64,000 bases of DNA from Sipunculus nudus (lineage: Eukaryota; Annelida; Sipuncula; Golfingiida; Sipunculidae): contig CM049316.1 in assembly GCA_026874595.1 (NCBI GenBank), positions 15,441,839 to 15,505,838 of the forward strand, written 5' to 3'. The translations under genes and the position numbers were made by a program. Below the pieces are notes generated by a model. It was not told the DNA's origin. It was given only the letters and a program-made list of their open reading frames with translations, and made no database searches. Position 1 is the stretch's first letter; each line of letters begins with the position of its first letter. Below, piece by piece: positions 10,299 through 22,768 of this stretch.

Positions 10299-13200
10299 GC
10301 AACCAACCACCTTATGTTATGTGGTTTTTCTGTTGCAATCAGGGCTGTGTTTACAAATAGCTTGTTGATAAACAAGTCCACAGTTCCATCACAGAAGTGT
10401 GATAAGAATTTATCCTAAACGTAATCACCAATAGATCATTAACATGTAAGCTGAGCAATCACACACGAAAAAAAAGGTAAATGTGGCAGCCTGTTCATTC
10501 TTGTAGCTTGTCTCTGCTTCCTGGGAGCAACAACCAAGCAGCCACACAAGGCGCTAGAAGGGTATTTGATCTGTATTTGCCTACTGCCCATGGCATGACC
10601 AGTATCACACAAATTCTATAGAAAAGGCATGTGAACAGCTGGCTATAAACATCACAGGGACCACAAAGCTGCCACTAATGACATGACACATACACAGAGG
10701 TTCACTGATTATGCCTGTAAGCAGTTGTTGTGTTGTGTCTTGAGGTTTAGACACAACTGATTAAGTACACATACCTTATATAAATTGGTTAGAAACAGGT
10801 GTACAGGCCTAGTATGTAACCACATAAACAGAAATAAACATCTTAAGGTGCATGCAGGCCTTAATTATTAGTGCACAACCCTAAACTTCAATCTCAGGAC
10901 TCAACTAATGCATGAGAACTAAAAAGCCTCCAGAAATCTGGTACCTGGTAATGGTATCCTTTAATAATATACTCAGGATATTTCAATTATGACAAATGAC
11001 CAGTGCACCTTCAATTACTGGGCAAATAACATGTTGTTAATATTATACAAAGACATGGAGAATAAACAATGTTTCTAATTATATGTCAGGCATAAACATA
11101 TTATACAACAGAAACAAAGAGTTTAAGGCAAAATCACCTTTACTGCCCTTGTCTTTGCTATATACAGAATGTGATTAAATTCATGATGACTGTATATGTT
11201 TATAGTTATATACAAACCTTTTACACAAATTTACAACAGCTCACACAGGTTACACAAATCAGAATCAGAAATTCATTATTTCTGATACCTTGATATCCCT
11301 AATTTACAAATTTTATGGTGTACTTTATTCAATTTACATAATTTTTGCATTAGACCATATGATTATCCTTTAAGGAAAAAAAAAACCAATTGGTGATTGG
11401 ATTTAGTTATATAGCTGTACATGAAAATAAGAAATTCATTATTTTTCCAGTAATTGTATCTCTAACATTTTGCTAGTTTACTTTTTTTTTAAATTTTATA
11501 TATTGGTGGCAATTAACAGATGAATTAGGTCATTCAATTATAACATCAAACAGTATTAATTAGGCTTAAAATCTACATGCTCCAGGTGCACCTTTGAAAT
11601 AAAACCTACATGCACCTAAAGATTTCAACATGCACCTTGTAAGACTAGTGAGAAAATTTGCTTGTTATGGAGTTTATGTTGCTCAAAGAATAGAAATGCT
11701 AATTTATGATTGTGATGTTTGTGAATAGTGAAAAAATAAGATACTGCACCAACATTTTTTTCATTGGTTATAAAATGTGAGCATGGTGCACCCTCCGTAT
11801 GATTTCTACCTGCAAAAAAAGAAAATGTACTTGCAAATGTGTACATGTTTATCCTCTATTTTGCATACTGTTAAAATGAAATCAGGAATATTCTTTTTTC
11901 AGATACATTGCATCCTGCAAGCAGCTTTCAGCTTACAGTTATCTGAATTCTTTAATTAACATGAATGCATTGGTGCGCTAAGAGTTTGGTCAATGTTTAA
12001 TAAGAACAATAAAGCCATATGACTAAAGTTTAAATTGCTGAATGATCCTTCCTTGATTTATATTTTAGTTATATTTCAATAATAGTCATGGCTGACATCT
12101 TTAAAAATCATATTTAAATATAGATTAGATATATCATTATGCTTCAGATATTGTCATTATCATTAATATTTATTGTGATATACTAACAGTTTTTTAGTTT
12201 TTTAATTTCTTGAAAACATAATGTCAATAAAGTTTTTCCGAATGTGTTGCAACACTGATTTTTTTACTTCTATATTAAGAGAGAGAGAGAGGATGACTTC
12301 ATTAATTAAGATGCCTGACATAAAATAGCATCTGATGTACTTGGCCTCTAGCAGCCATAGTGCATTCTCCCGAAATAATCCTTATAAGAACTGAAATTTC
12401 CTTGACAGGTATTATTTGTTTCTATTTTTATGTACCACATGATATCAGGTCCAATCTTCCTGAAAAGACTTTAACTACAGTCAGTCAAGCTGGATGTTTT
12501 TATGAGTGTGTCCGAAATTTCTGTAAAACGCCATGCACTCAAACTTCGCAGTGAACAATGATAGCAGTCATTTGTTAAGATTAACCAGCTTTATAAAAAC
12601 CTTGATCAGAAATGTCAAACGTACACAGCAGGCTAACCATCAGGCATGTGGTCCCCACCCACTCTCACTTTCAGGGGCCCTCAGGGTACCCAGCAGAACG
12701 ACAATGCAGCAGCCCACAAAAGCGGAGACCTCTGGCAGAGTGTACTAATGTGGCATAATACCAGTGCCCTCTGGATGTCTGCTAATTGACTTCAAAGGGA
12801 CTGTGTCCTGTTGACGTTATGCTTATTGCAAAATTTCATTATCTGCTTGAAAATTATTTCTTAATTAGTTATTTTCCTGTTCAAAATTACCACCAACCCC
12901 TTATTTTACAAGTTATTAATTAGACTTGATGATCCTGATTTGCACCATATTTTTAACATAATAATCATACAGGATTTGACATTACCCCAACCCATGGAGA
13001 CAACGCCTTTGCATTTTGTTGTAACAGACCTACCTTATGATTCAATGTGTGATGTTCTAGGTAACTTATGTTTGTAATGGTGTATTTAGGCTTCTTATAT
13101 TGGAATTCATGGTGTCTCTTAGTGTAATAATGATGTGTTTTTTTGCATGAACATTCAGCCATTAATCTATGGCACTTATTTATGTGAAAATTAGTGGTTA

Positions 13201-13367
13201 GGTTAATGGCAGCTGGACTGAGAACAGATAATTAAAGCTTCTACATGTTAGATTTTGGAGTCATAGAGCTTTGTACATTTAATTAAATAAGTTATGAAAT
13301 ACATTTGAAAAAATGCTTAACTAATGTCAGAGAATACCTATTAAAATCGCTATTCCTTGGTTTTCAG
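10299..13367. other. long non-coding stretch with two candidate conserved islands
   Basis: Mostly AT-rich and unique. A higher-GC island lies at 10,490-10,720, and another at 12,620-12,760 with CAGGGGCCCTCAGGGTACC. There is a short GA run near 12,280-12,291. Frames of 60-73 codons around 11.6-12.7 kb have no recognisable content. Confidence 0.5.
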
Positions 13368-13508
13368 GAAGAATTAGAAGGTGAAGAAATAATCAGCACA
13401 GAAGCACTACAAACATCTTCTTAAGCTTGACACGTGGAAAATTGAAGGACATGTCTAAACTGCTGGGAAACAAAGTTCAAGTGAATTACATAAGCTTGTA
13501 GAGTCAAG
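13368..13508 (+). other. candidate spliced exon (non-coding or terminal)
   Basis: A 141-bp segment is preceded by a good acceptor (CCTTGGTTTTCAG) and followed by a near-consensus donor (CAAG then GTGAGT). Frame 0 reads 18 residues, EELEGEEIISTEALQTSS, then TAA; the other two frames stop within a few codons. A stop inside an internal exon fits a long non-coding RNA, a UTR exon or a poison exon. I do not know what gene it would belong to. Transcript data are needed to accept it. Confidence 0.35.
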
Positions 13509-13689
13509 GTGAGTTTAACATTTTGGTCATGTTAGTCTAGTACACTGAGTGCTTATTTCAAGATTTTAATTGAATTTGCCTGTTTTCAAAGCTAAAAAAA
13601 GATGCATCTTTCATTTGGCCAGTCTCCAGGAATGACGTATCAAAGAAATGATTTTCTGCATCAAAATAAATAGATCATATTTCGACCCC

Positions 13690-13958
13690 TTCCTCATTTA
13701 GACATTAAGATTTGATTAAGTTTTTTTTAGTTTCTTAATTTTTAAATTAATAAAGAACTATTATCAACCTCAATGAAGATTTCATTAAATTTTGGAGTTC
13801 ACAACTTACATGTATTTTCAGCATCATTTAAGATTTGATTAAATTTTGGAATTATCTCTATTGTCAGTATCAATGAAGATTTGATTAAATTTTGGAGTTC
13901 ACTATTTTCAATATCAATAAAGATTTCATTTGATTTTGAAATTCATTCCAATTCAAAC
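13690..13958 (+). repeat. degenerate ~60-bp minisatellite, left part
   Basis: The theme AAGATTTGATTAAATTTTGG then AGTTCA, followed by a TATTTTCAnnATCAATG spacer, recurs about four times. The array continues at 16,791 after the inserted element, so the two parts were once joined. Confidence 0.75.
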
Positions 13959-16790
13959 AAGGCCTACAGGCCTAATGCGAATCTGTGCAAATTTTGGGAG
14001 TATGAATGGAGGTTCATTTTTAAAATTTATTTTTGATCCTAATGTCCTGCATATATCTACCTTAGTCATTATGATTTCAGCAAAATGGATGTTTTGGACC
14101 TGCAAGTTTTGGACTAGGACATTTTAAAACTAGAATATAGGTAGTCGAAAAGCGACTATGTGTATCCACCAAAAAACAGAGTGGGATGGGTGAAGTGAGG
14201 CATGGATTGAGTGGCAAGGGGAAATAGAGTGAGGTGTGTTGCATATTAGCATGGATGTCTGCAGCCAAATTGTGTATGTAGGTTGCCCACCTACCACAAA
14301 ATCCAGAAAGCTGTCCAAGCTGTATAAAAATGCAAAATTTCAGGCAGATCAGTCAAACCACTACTTGCATATGAGTAAACTTATCCCACAGCAGAAAACA
14401 GAAGGACGCTGTGCAAAAATGGTGGCACCACCAATCTTGTGTATGATTAAGAGCTTTGTGAGATCTATACACATGCCACATTTCAAAGGGGATATGTTAA
14501 ACCAGCCCTGAGATATAAGCCGGAATGTGTGCGGCGTAAACATAAATGTAGTTGGCCCCACCTGCCCCAAAATCCAGAAAGCTATCCAAGATGTATAAAC
14601 CTGCAAAATTTTAGGCAGATAAGTCAAACCACTGCCGAGATATGAGTGATTTTATCCCATGGCAGACAAACAGATGGACACTGTGCACAAATGGTTGCAG
14701 AAGGCGCCACCAGTTTTGCATATGATAAAGAGCAATGTGAGATCTATACACATGCAAAATTTTGGCCCAATCGGTCAAACGATTCTTAAGATATGAGCTT
14801 GGATGTCTGCAGTGTAAACGTGAATGTAGGTGGCCCCACCTGTCGTAAAATCAAGAAAGCTGTCAAGGATGCATAAACCTGCAGAATTTCAGGTGGATAA
14901 GTCAAACCATTGCCGATATATTTGTGATTTTATCCCAAGGCAGATGAACAGATGGATGATGTTGCAAAAATGGTTGCAGATGGCACCACCAGTTTTACAT
15001 ATGATGAAAACCTATGTGAAATCTATACACATCCTAAAGTTTGGCCCAATTGGTCAGATGGCTCCCGAGATATGAGCTTGGATTTCTGCAGTGTTAACGT
15101 GAATGTAGGTGGCAACTACTGTAATAAAATCAAGAAAGTTATCCAGGATGTATACACATGCAAACTTTCAGGTTGATAAGTTCAACCAATGCACAAATAT
15201 AAGTGATTTTATTCCAAGGCAGGTGAACAGTTGGATGCTGTGCAAAATGGTTACAGGTGGCGCCACCATTTTTAGAGTATGTTATAAAGCTATCTAAGGG
15301 CTACATTTGTGCAAAATTTATAGCCTGATCGGTCAAAAGGTTCCCAAGGTATGTGGGTTTATGTGTGGAAACAGACGCACAAATGGACACTGGGCAGAGA
15401 GGAAAGGTCAGAGGACAACCAAAAATGAGGGCGCAGCAGTTCACATGTGACCTGATCATAATCCTAAATTTAAAAAAAATCTGCCCAGTGGTTATGAAGG
15501 AGTTCTCAAACCTATGCAGCGGCAGCAGCATCCGACTGAAAACATACTATCCGCAAAACTCTGTTTTGGCGGATACAACTAGGATGTATCAGTCAGGGTG
15601 GATTATTTGGACAGATGAACGGACAATTTGGCAGCATGGTTTCAGAGAAGGACATTTTTGAATGTTTTAACTACTTTCCTATAAAATCTAAGAAAATGCA
15701 GTTAGCCAAGAAATAAGCAAAATCCCATAGAATTTTTAGATGACAAATTTTTAGCAAAAAATTTGGTGATGTTAGCTCCTACCCTTTTTGAGATAGCTAT
15801 GACGCACGACAGAGGATGGAAGACAGACAACGCCACACCAGTGCATAAGGTCACAGATTCGCTAAAATGGCAAACCCAGTTTTTTCAAACAGTTGAAAGA
15901 TATTGTTCTAATAGTTCCAATCTGGGCATTCTGCGTATGTCCATACGCTGTGTCAAGATGTCCAAACACCTTGTCTAGACACCAGACAGAGCCAGGTCAG
16001 TTGCCATGATGATGTCTAAATCCCATCTGGTTGTACTGAGCAATCTCTTGACTTGGCTGCTGAAACTGGGCATGTTGTCAAATCTGTTCTCAAACACAGA
16101 AAGCGTTTTTTCGATTGGCTACACTGCTTTTTTAAAGCTGCATTTACCCAATCTTTTCTTATAAAACTGGCAGAACCCTACCATAGCATAACTCTTGTAA
16201 AGTTTGAACTGATCAGCTTAACGGTTTCATCATAAAAACAGTGTATAAGCTAGAAGAGTCTAAAATTAAATTTTCGCTTGTAAAAAACAGGTCAATGTAG
16301 GTGGTGCCACCAACACCTCAATTTCATATATGACTTATATTACAAACATTGGCATAATATTTGGGGATGATAGCTCCAGCCATTTATGAGATTTTAATTT
16401 TAGTGTGCTTTTTTGGACAGATGACTAAGTTCAACCTCCTGTAACAAAAATCACTGAACTGGAACCATTTGAACAAACTTGAGAGATATTGTTCCAGGGA
16501 ACATTTCTGTGAAATATGGGACAATTTGGCTGGACAGTTTCGGAGAATAAGGTTTTTAAAGGTTTTTTAGCTTTTTCTCTATAAAATCTAATTTAATGCA
16601 GATACCCAATAATAAGCTCTAAGGCACCAATTTTCACATGTGACTAATTCTTACATGTAATTTTGTGCTGCTAGCTCTGACACTTTCTGACTTACAGCCA
16701 TGGACAGCAGACAGAAAAGCCCTGGACGGCAGACAGCAGACGGCGAACAGAAGACGCCGCGCCATCGCATAAGCTCACAAGTTCGCTAAC
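13959..16790 (+). mobile_element. pearl/Helentron-like element, family 2 (long copy)
   Basis: It starts with AAGGCCTACAGGCCT, a small hairpin, and ends CATAAGCTCACAAGTTCGCTAA after a GGAC/GACGGC-rich stretch (16,703-16,755). Tandem cores of about 270-279 bp occupy 14,250-15,360, marked by GTAGGTGGCCCCACCTG-like blocks at 14,278, 14,548, 14,826 and 15,105. A second repeated block, with CAATTTGGCnGGACAGTTTC and a TCCTATAAAATCTAA-like stretch, occurs at about 15,590-15,870 and 16,300-16,790. A shorter relative sits at 28,993-29,929. The frames in it follow the repeats and are not genes. Confidence 0.75.
14250..15360 (+). repeat. ~278-bp core tandem repeats
   Basis: Four copies, each with a CCAGAAAGCTGTCCAAG-type block, AGGCAGATAAGTCAAACCA, and a GGTGGCACCACCA hairpin-like stretch half-way. 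Copies are about 75-85% similar by eye, so this is an old array. Confidence 0.8.
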
Positions 16791-17400
16791 AATGGTAGAA
16801 GAGTATTTTCAGCATCAAGGGAGCTTAGGTAATAAAAGTTTGCAGATCTTTCTAATTTAGGAATAAAAGATCATATTCAGCATAAAATAAGACCTGGTTA
16901 AAAAAATTTGGAGTTCACTCTACTTAAAACTTTAAATAAAGTCTTTAATCAGCCTCACTGAAGATTTGATTAGATTTTGGGATTCATTCTAATTCAAACA
17001 TTGGTGGAAGACGATTTTTAGATTCAAAGATTTGGTTATTAAATATTTGAAGATCATTTTGATTCAAACATTGACAGAAGACTATTTTTAACATCAAAGA
17101 AGATCTAATCAAATTTTAGTAAAGTTGTGTTCTAAACTTTTTTCAACATCAATGAAGATTTAATTAAATTTAAGGAACTCATTCAAATTCAAACACTGAC
17201 AGAAGACTATTTCCTTATTATTAATAACAACTGGAGACCATTCTATTTCAAACACTGAAAGAAGACTATTATTTTCACCATCAATGAAGATTTATTACAT
17301 TGAACAAGGGCAATTTTTAACATAAAACACCTTAAGTCATATATTGATAGAGGACTTTTTTCAAGATCTCAGGAGATTTTATTGAATTTCAGAGCTCATC
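16791..17400 (+). repeat. degenerate minisatellite, right part
   Basis: It continues the array left at 13,958. Units contain GAAGATTTGATTAGATTTTG, TTCATTCTAATTCAAACATT and a GACAGAAGACTATTTT spacer. Unit length drifts between about 50 and 90 bp. Confidence 0.7.
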
Positions 17401-19308
17401 CTGATTCAGACATGGAAATATAGAGGTTTCCAAACTCCCGTTTTTAATGCATACAAACCAATCAGAATTGGCAGCAAGTACATCATTTTTAAAAGCTCCT
17501 CAATGGGATGCATCAACTAAATTGGTGCATTAAACACTCCCAAATGCCAGTAGTTCCCCTGGAAGGGCGAGCCATACTAATTACAGGCTGCTGTCTCTAG
17601 TCCACCAGTTACACGACAAACAAGTGTTCAAGATTATGCCTGGAAGAAGCTTGGTACCAGAGAAACGACCTGCACACTTTTGTGACATCAGACCCCACAC
17701 CTGGATTGTGCTGCAGCTTTGTTCATGGATCCACTGACTTCACACCCACTTGACTGGTCAAGGACACTCTTTTACTTTTTTTATCTATTTTCTCAAATTT
17801 ACAAAGACCATTGTGGAATAAAGCAGCAAAATGTTTAGCCCATGCAGGATGTTTACATGTGATGGTTGCATGCACATGGAACCTCTGTTAATTGTTATGT
17901 GACCAAGGTGAAATGCGTTATTTCTATAATGACGGGTCATACCAATGGAGAGTAATCGATAAACTGAATATTGTCATAAAACAATTAAATAAATCTTGCC
18001 TAACAGTGGTGTGACCTCCAATGGAACCATACTAATATATAACAATATAACATACATTTTACTTTATGATGAAGTACAAAATAAAAAACAAATTCATAAA
18101 AGACCACTTTCAATTATAAAATGAAATTAACAATTAGTACAGTGCTTCCTCCTATAAATTTTGTTACAGTATTGTTACTAGGGGATTATGGGAAATCAAT
18201 CAGACAGAAAGGCTTTGATTATATTTGTTGTGTCTATACTCTGAACGATACTGTAAATATTTTAGTATGTAATACAACCTCAACTGAATGACAGTAAAAG
18301 ATTTCCCAAGATAGGCAATTCATACTGTCTGACATGAACCAGACAGGATCAGTTGGTTGTAAATTTATAAAGTTACAAGTTTTGCTGATGATCTGTCATT
18401 AGCATCAGTATAGCAGTAACACTGTCCCTCCCATGATAATTATTACAGACATCAACTGGATTTCCTCAAGCATCTGCAACCTGTTCTGTGTATAATATGT
18501 TACCCACTGGTAATGGTAATGTCCTTAATTTCTCAGGACATTTACTGAAGTCTGGATCTGAGGTTTCAAAATGGTTTCTGTAAAAAAGTCCTGTAAACAC
18601 CTCAAGTTTGAATACCCTAAGTGTTATAGTTCAAATATTACACTGTTAATAATGAAATGGGTGCTGGATGCCATGTTAAGCTGTGATGACAGAACATGAA
18701 CAACTGATGGGCAATGTCCTGTTAATTCCTGCAACATTGACAACTCTTTGTCAAATGAGCTGCACACACTACCTCAACTGTCTTATAGATCTTAGGATGG
18801 CAGTATCTGTCAGTAACAAGGTTAACACATTAAGAACATGGAGAGAATTACTCATTTATCCCAAGTACATTACTTTATTGTTTTATAAATATTTTATGAA
18901 CATCAATCCATAAACACAGGGATTATCAGAGAAAACTAGGATTATTAATCCATAATACAGGGATTATCAAAGAAAACTAGCTAACCAGTGTCCACTGCTG
19001 ATACATGCATATTGTAATTAATTTATCATAAGGCATACAACTACCACTCAGTAGCAAAGAATAATGGAACAAAAAAGATATTTACATGTAAGGATATAAA
19101 TCTGACAAATATCAATCATATCATTTATGAAAACAGTCTTAATCCCATAGATATAGCAAAATCTCTACCCAGCTTAGCTCACTCAGGTCTATAACAAAAA
19201 TTAATGAATACAAGAATGATTAGGTCTAGTGGAAGGACGCACAAAAAAAGAAAATATTTTCCATCAAGATAAACGCTAAATAGGCATGTGAAATGAGCCT
19301 GGGATCAG
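17401..19308. other. unique non-coding stretch
   Basis: The segment 17,430-17,760 is unique and richer in GC and may be conserved non-coding DNA. The rest is AT-rich. A 42-bp direct duplication (AATCCATAA, CAGGGATTATCA, GAAAACTAG) lies at 18,905-18,981. No gene recognised. Confidence 0.5.
18905..18981 (+). repeat. 42-bp tandem duplication
   Basis: Two copies beginning AATCCATAA at 18,905 and 18,947, both holding CAGGGATTATCA and GAAAACTAG, with a few substitutions. Confidence 0.8.
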
Positions 19309-19810
19309 GGTTGCCAGCAGCAAACTCTGAAAATGTTCCCTGACCTCTCCCTGTGTATTTCCCTGACTTTCAGTTGGTTTTCAAGGATAAATCATTGCAT
19401 ATTTTTTTAAATTTGATCTCAAGAATGTCATTTTACAGCCAACACAGGTCAAACCTTCACTGGAAAAGTGTATGGAACATTTGAAATATACATCAGATCC
19501 TGCTTTTTTATGTAAATGCTCAGTAACAGAACTGGTCCATCATAAATTGTTGGTGTAAAATCATCAACCTTGGATTTTTATACAAGAATTAATAGAAAAC
19601 AAGATTAGATCTGCAAACCTACTACAATTTTATAAGAGAAGCCAAACTTTATCAACCTGATTTCTAACTGCGATCGCCATAGCCATTAAAATTCCCTGAA
19701 TATTCCCTGACTTCCCAAAATATCAAAGAATTTCTTGATTTTTTATTAAATTCTCTGACTTTTCCCTGACCTTGAAAAAGTAATTTTTTCCCAGACCATT
19801 GGCGACCTTG
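19309..19810. mobile_element. TTCCCTGAC-family element
   Basis: The ends are GGTTGCCAGC at the left and, inverted, GGTCGCCAAT at the right (8 of 10 matching). The subterminal parts are full of TTCCCTGACTTTTCCCTGAC. Relics at 1405-1480 and 5198-5335 share the same interior. The interior is AT-rich without a gene. It is probably a MITE; target duplications were not clear. Confidence 0.5.
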
Positions 19811-19915
19811 GGGAAATACAAACTCCCGTCATCTGGGACCAGGCCTACTCTCTGAATTTAACCTAATGTATTCCTTACACTAATATCATACATTATTATT
19901 ATTAAATAAAAAAAC

Positions 19916-19936
19916 AATAATAATAATAATAATAAA
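19916..19936 (+). repeat. (AAT)n microsatellite
   Basis: Seven uninterrupted AAT triplets, following an A/T-rich run. Confidence 0.9.
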
Positions 19937-20033
19937 AGTTTACCATTATTATAAATTAATCAGTTTATGTAAAGTTACTCCACGATCATGACCATTCACT
20001 AGATTCTAGTAATGTATTCACATCAACAGATTG

Positions 20034-20119
20034 GTCAGGTCCAGTCAGGGGGGTCAAGTCTGGACAGTAGGGTCAGGTCCAGTCAGCAGGGTCAGGTCAG
20101 GTCAGCAAGGTCAGATCTG
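20034..20119 (+). repeat. GGTCAGGTC minisatellite
   Basis: Irregular repeats of GGTCAGGTCCAGTCAG with indels over about 85 bp. It resembles the GGTCA theme at 2.3-4.5 kb only in its short core, so I treat it as independent. Confidence 0.75.
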
Positions 20120-20478
20120 TCATCAGTCTAGACACTGGTGCAACTAGGGGCTACATCTGGCTGTTGTGTGATATCATATTGCAAAACATTTTGACTAATA
20201 CACAATTTACATGGCAAGACACCAAACCTTATGTGTAGAAATATTGACATCAATTGTTCATTCTACATAAAATGATTATTATTGATGATTATGTCATTAA
20301 TTATATCAGGGTTCATACATTTCAGATAAAATTTTCATCACTTTTTGAGGATTTTTCTGGTGGTCCTTAAAAAACTCCAGAGCTTATTACATACTTGTTT
20401 ATACATTAATAGAGCCCTACACTAAAGCTTTTTGATATTTAAATTATTTAGACAAAAAGTCCATTCAATTAGTGATTA

Positions 20479-20764
20479 GGCCAAAGAAAAAAAAGGTATG
20501 GTTCTCAGGCACCACCCGCGTCAGTTTTAACCCCCCGCATCAAAACATTTTATTTTGTTTTTATCTTTAAAGAAGAAAAATGAAACAATTTATGTAGTTC
20601 TTTTACCTGTTTAGCAATTTATTATCTATTTTCATGATTTTCCTTGATTATATGACATTTTAATTGAAACATTAAATAAAAGGTCAAAAATAAAATACTG
20701 CCCGCCCGCACTGATTTCTGGAGACACTGAGTGCTTGAGAACCATACCTAATTTTTTTTTGGCC
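20479..20764. mobile_element. 286-bp Harbinger-like MITE
   Basis: Inverted ends of about 30 bp begin GGCCAAA, run through A-rich tracts of different length, and continue GGTATGGTTCTC then GCAC. The trinucleotide TTA sits on both sides (20,476-20,478 and 20,765-20,767), matching the TWA target duplication typical of the PIF/Harbinger superfamily. There are C-rich subterminal blocks (CACCACCCGCG, CCGCCCGCAC) and no open frame. Confidence 0.7.
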
Positions 20765-20767
20765 TTA

Positions 20768-22559
20768 TTAATAAATTTTGTTAAATGTATACTGCTTCAT
20801 ACATTTTAACTATATGTAAGTGATAAAAAATAAATTTTATCTAATTAAGTACTGTAAAAATATATGGCCATTCCATGGTGGCCATAATAAATATACGGGT
20901 CAAATGGCCAAATAAAAATTTTTTCACTCTTCAAAGCCACCATTTTCCCTAAACTGGCACCAACCAGTGCACATGTACCATTTATTATTTATTAAGAACC
21001 TGTAGATAAATCAACTCATGTATCCATCAGATACATGTCAGGGCCTAATAAGAACTTTTCCCATCAGGAATGTCCTTCAGTTCATTTATATGTGTGTAGA
21101 AATCACATACCTTCTACAGATATGGCATATATCAATCACCCAATGATGTAATATCTATATACATGTATGAGATTTAACAGACCCAGGATCTATGTCCTCA
21201 GTGTTCCAGGGAGACAGCAGTGTATCTTTGCTGAAAATAAGTGCCAGGAGATACATTTGAAATTTGCCAGATAGCTTTTCCCTTTGATCACAGCTGGACT
21301 TTGTTTGATGTATTCCTGTTTATAAATTACTGCATCACTTTTAGAGTACCTATAAGAAATGTACCTTGTCACATTTAAATAACCTTGGACAGTGCATGCA
21401 GTCAGAGGGTTTTATATTTACAGTTTCCTTTATTTTGCCATCTTATATGTGCCACTCACACAGAGTTATAGTCACGTTTAAATGTGTGAAGCTGATTACA
21501 AAAACACCAAACTAAACTTTTCCAAGATGAAAATGCATGGTAAATTTAATAGGAATCCATGCCATAACTATTAAGTATAAAATCTGACTCTCACAATAGT
21601 TAGACCAGTTGCAGGAAACCAACAAATTTAAGTAACATTACTGAAGCACTAGATGGGCCTATTAGATTTTTTTCCTTAAATGTAGCATGCAGACAAGGAC
21701 TTATGTATGAATGAAGTTTTCTTCAGCAACTATTATCAATAAAACAGTCCTGATTTTCATGGTGATCAAAAGCATATTTTTTCCTGTATTTCCATGGAGA
21801 ATTCATCAGGAATATCTGTTTCTTATGCAAGAATATTAAGGCCAAAGGTTTCCATTAGTGCCCTGCTTATTTGGAACAAACATCTAATCAAAGGACAATT
21901 GAAAGACAAAATCCTGGTGCTATACTTCATTATAACAGAGTTCAAGCTGAGCTAAAACTAGGCATTGACCCTGGATTCGTACACATAAAGACATTAAAAA
22001 TAGCTTACTTAAATATGCTCTGTTTTCTCAATAAAAGAAGGAACATTCCAGAGAAACATGTTGGCTGCCTCCCAGGCAATGAGGATAGGTTGATCATTTC
22101 TATGGTATCAGAAATGCAGTCATCATGCAGGTTTCTTAATAACATAACTGATATCCTATGGTTTCCTGATATCTAGACATTAAGAAGAATGTCTGCATCA
22201 TAGAATCTGAGTGAGACACACACCACTCTCATCTGTTAATGAAAGTTCATGTTTTCTAACAAATATATAACAAGTCCCATATGAAAGTAATCTTATTCTT
22301 ATATAGCTGAAGGTAATGTTCAAATTTTTACTCATATAAGCTGGTTTACTCTGTAATGATTTTGCTTGTCAGTATCTTTGTTTGTTGTTCATTTTACTGC
22401 AAGTAAACTGATCAAATCTGATGAAATAGCTACATAGTGATGGCAGTGTACAACAGTTTTATATGGAAATACTGTGCCACCTTATGCCACTTGACTTGAT
22501 TTCCATAAAATGTAAAAGGACATGATTTTAAAACCCAATATGCAGCAGCAGATAACAGC
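20768..22559. other. unique non-coding stretch
   Basis: No gene recognised. A TTG-started frame of 101 codons at 21,871-22,176 has varied composition but no ATG near its start, no splice context and no known family. Near 20,862-20,895 there is a local palindromic block around TGGCCATTCCATGGTGGCCA. Confidence 0.45.
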
Positions 22560-22768
22560 CAATGCACAATGTCATAGGACATAATTTTCACAGAATTTGT
22601 AAGGACTAAAGATCATAATGCTAAAAGACAAATTGATATAGGGTATGTATTGTTATGTACAGTACTTACATAAAGTTCACAAATGCAAAGACAAAGTGCT
22701 ACAGGACAAAATGCCCGCAGACCAAATGCTACTTGACATAATGCCCACAGACAAAGTGTTAGAGTAAA
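22560..22768 (+). repeat. ATGCC minisatellite, left part
   Basis: Irregular units near 22-30 bp carry ACAAAATGCC, CCACAGACAAAGTG or similar. The same theme resumes at 24,157 after the inserted element, and again at 52,370 and 56,025. Confidence 0.7.

Noticed and set aside
20034-20119. GGTCAGGTC repeats as another nuclear-receptor array
   Set aside because: Half-sites are GGTCAGGTC/CAGTCAG without the AGGTCA spacing seen at 2.3-4.5 kb.
21871-22176. 101-codon frame with varied composition
   Set aside because: It opens at TTG without an ATG near its start, has no splice context and matches no family I know. Chance cannot be excluded.
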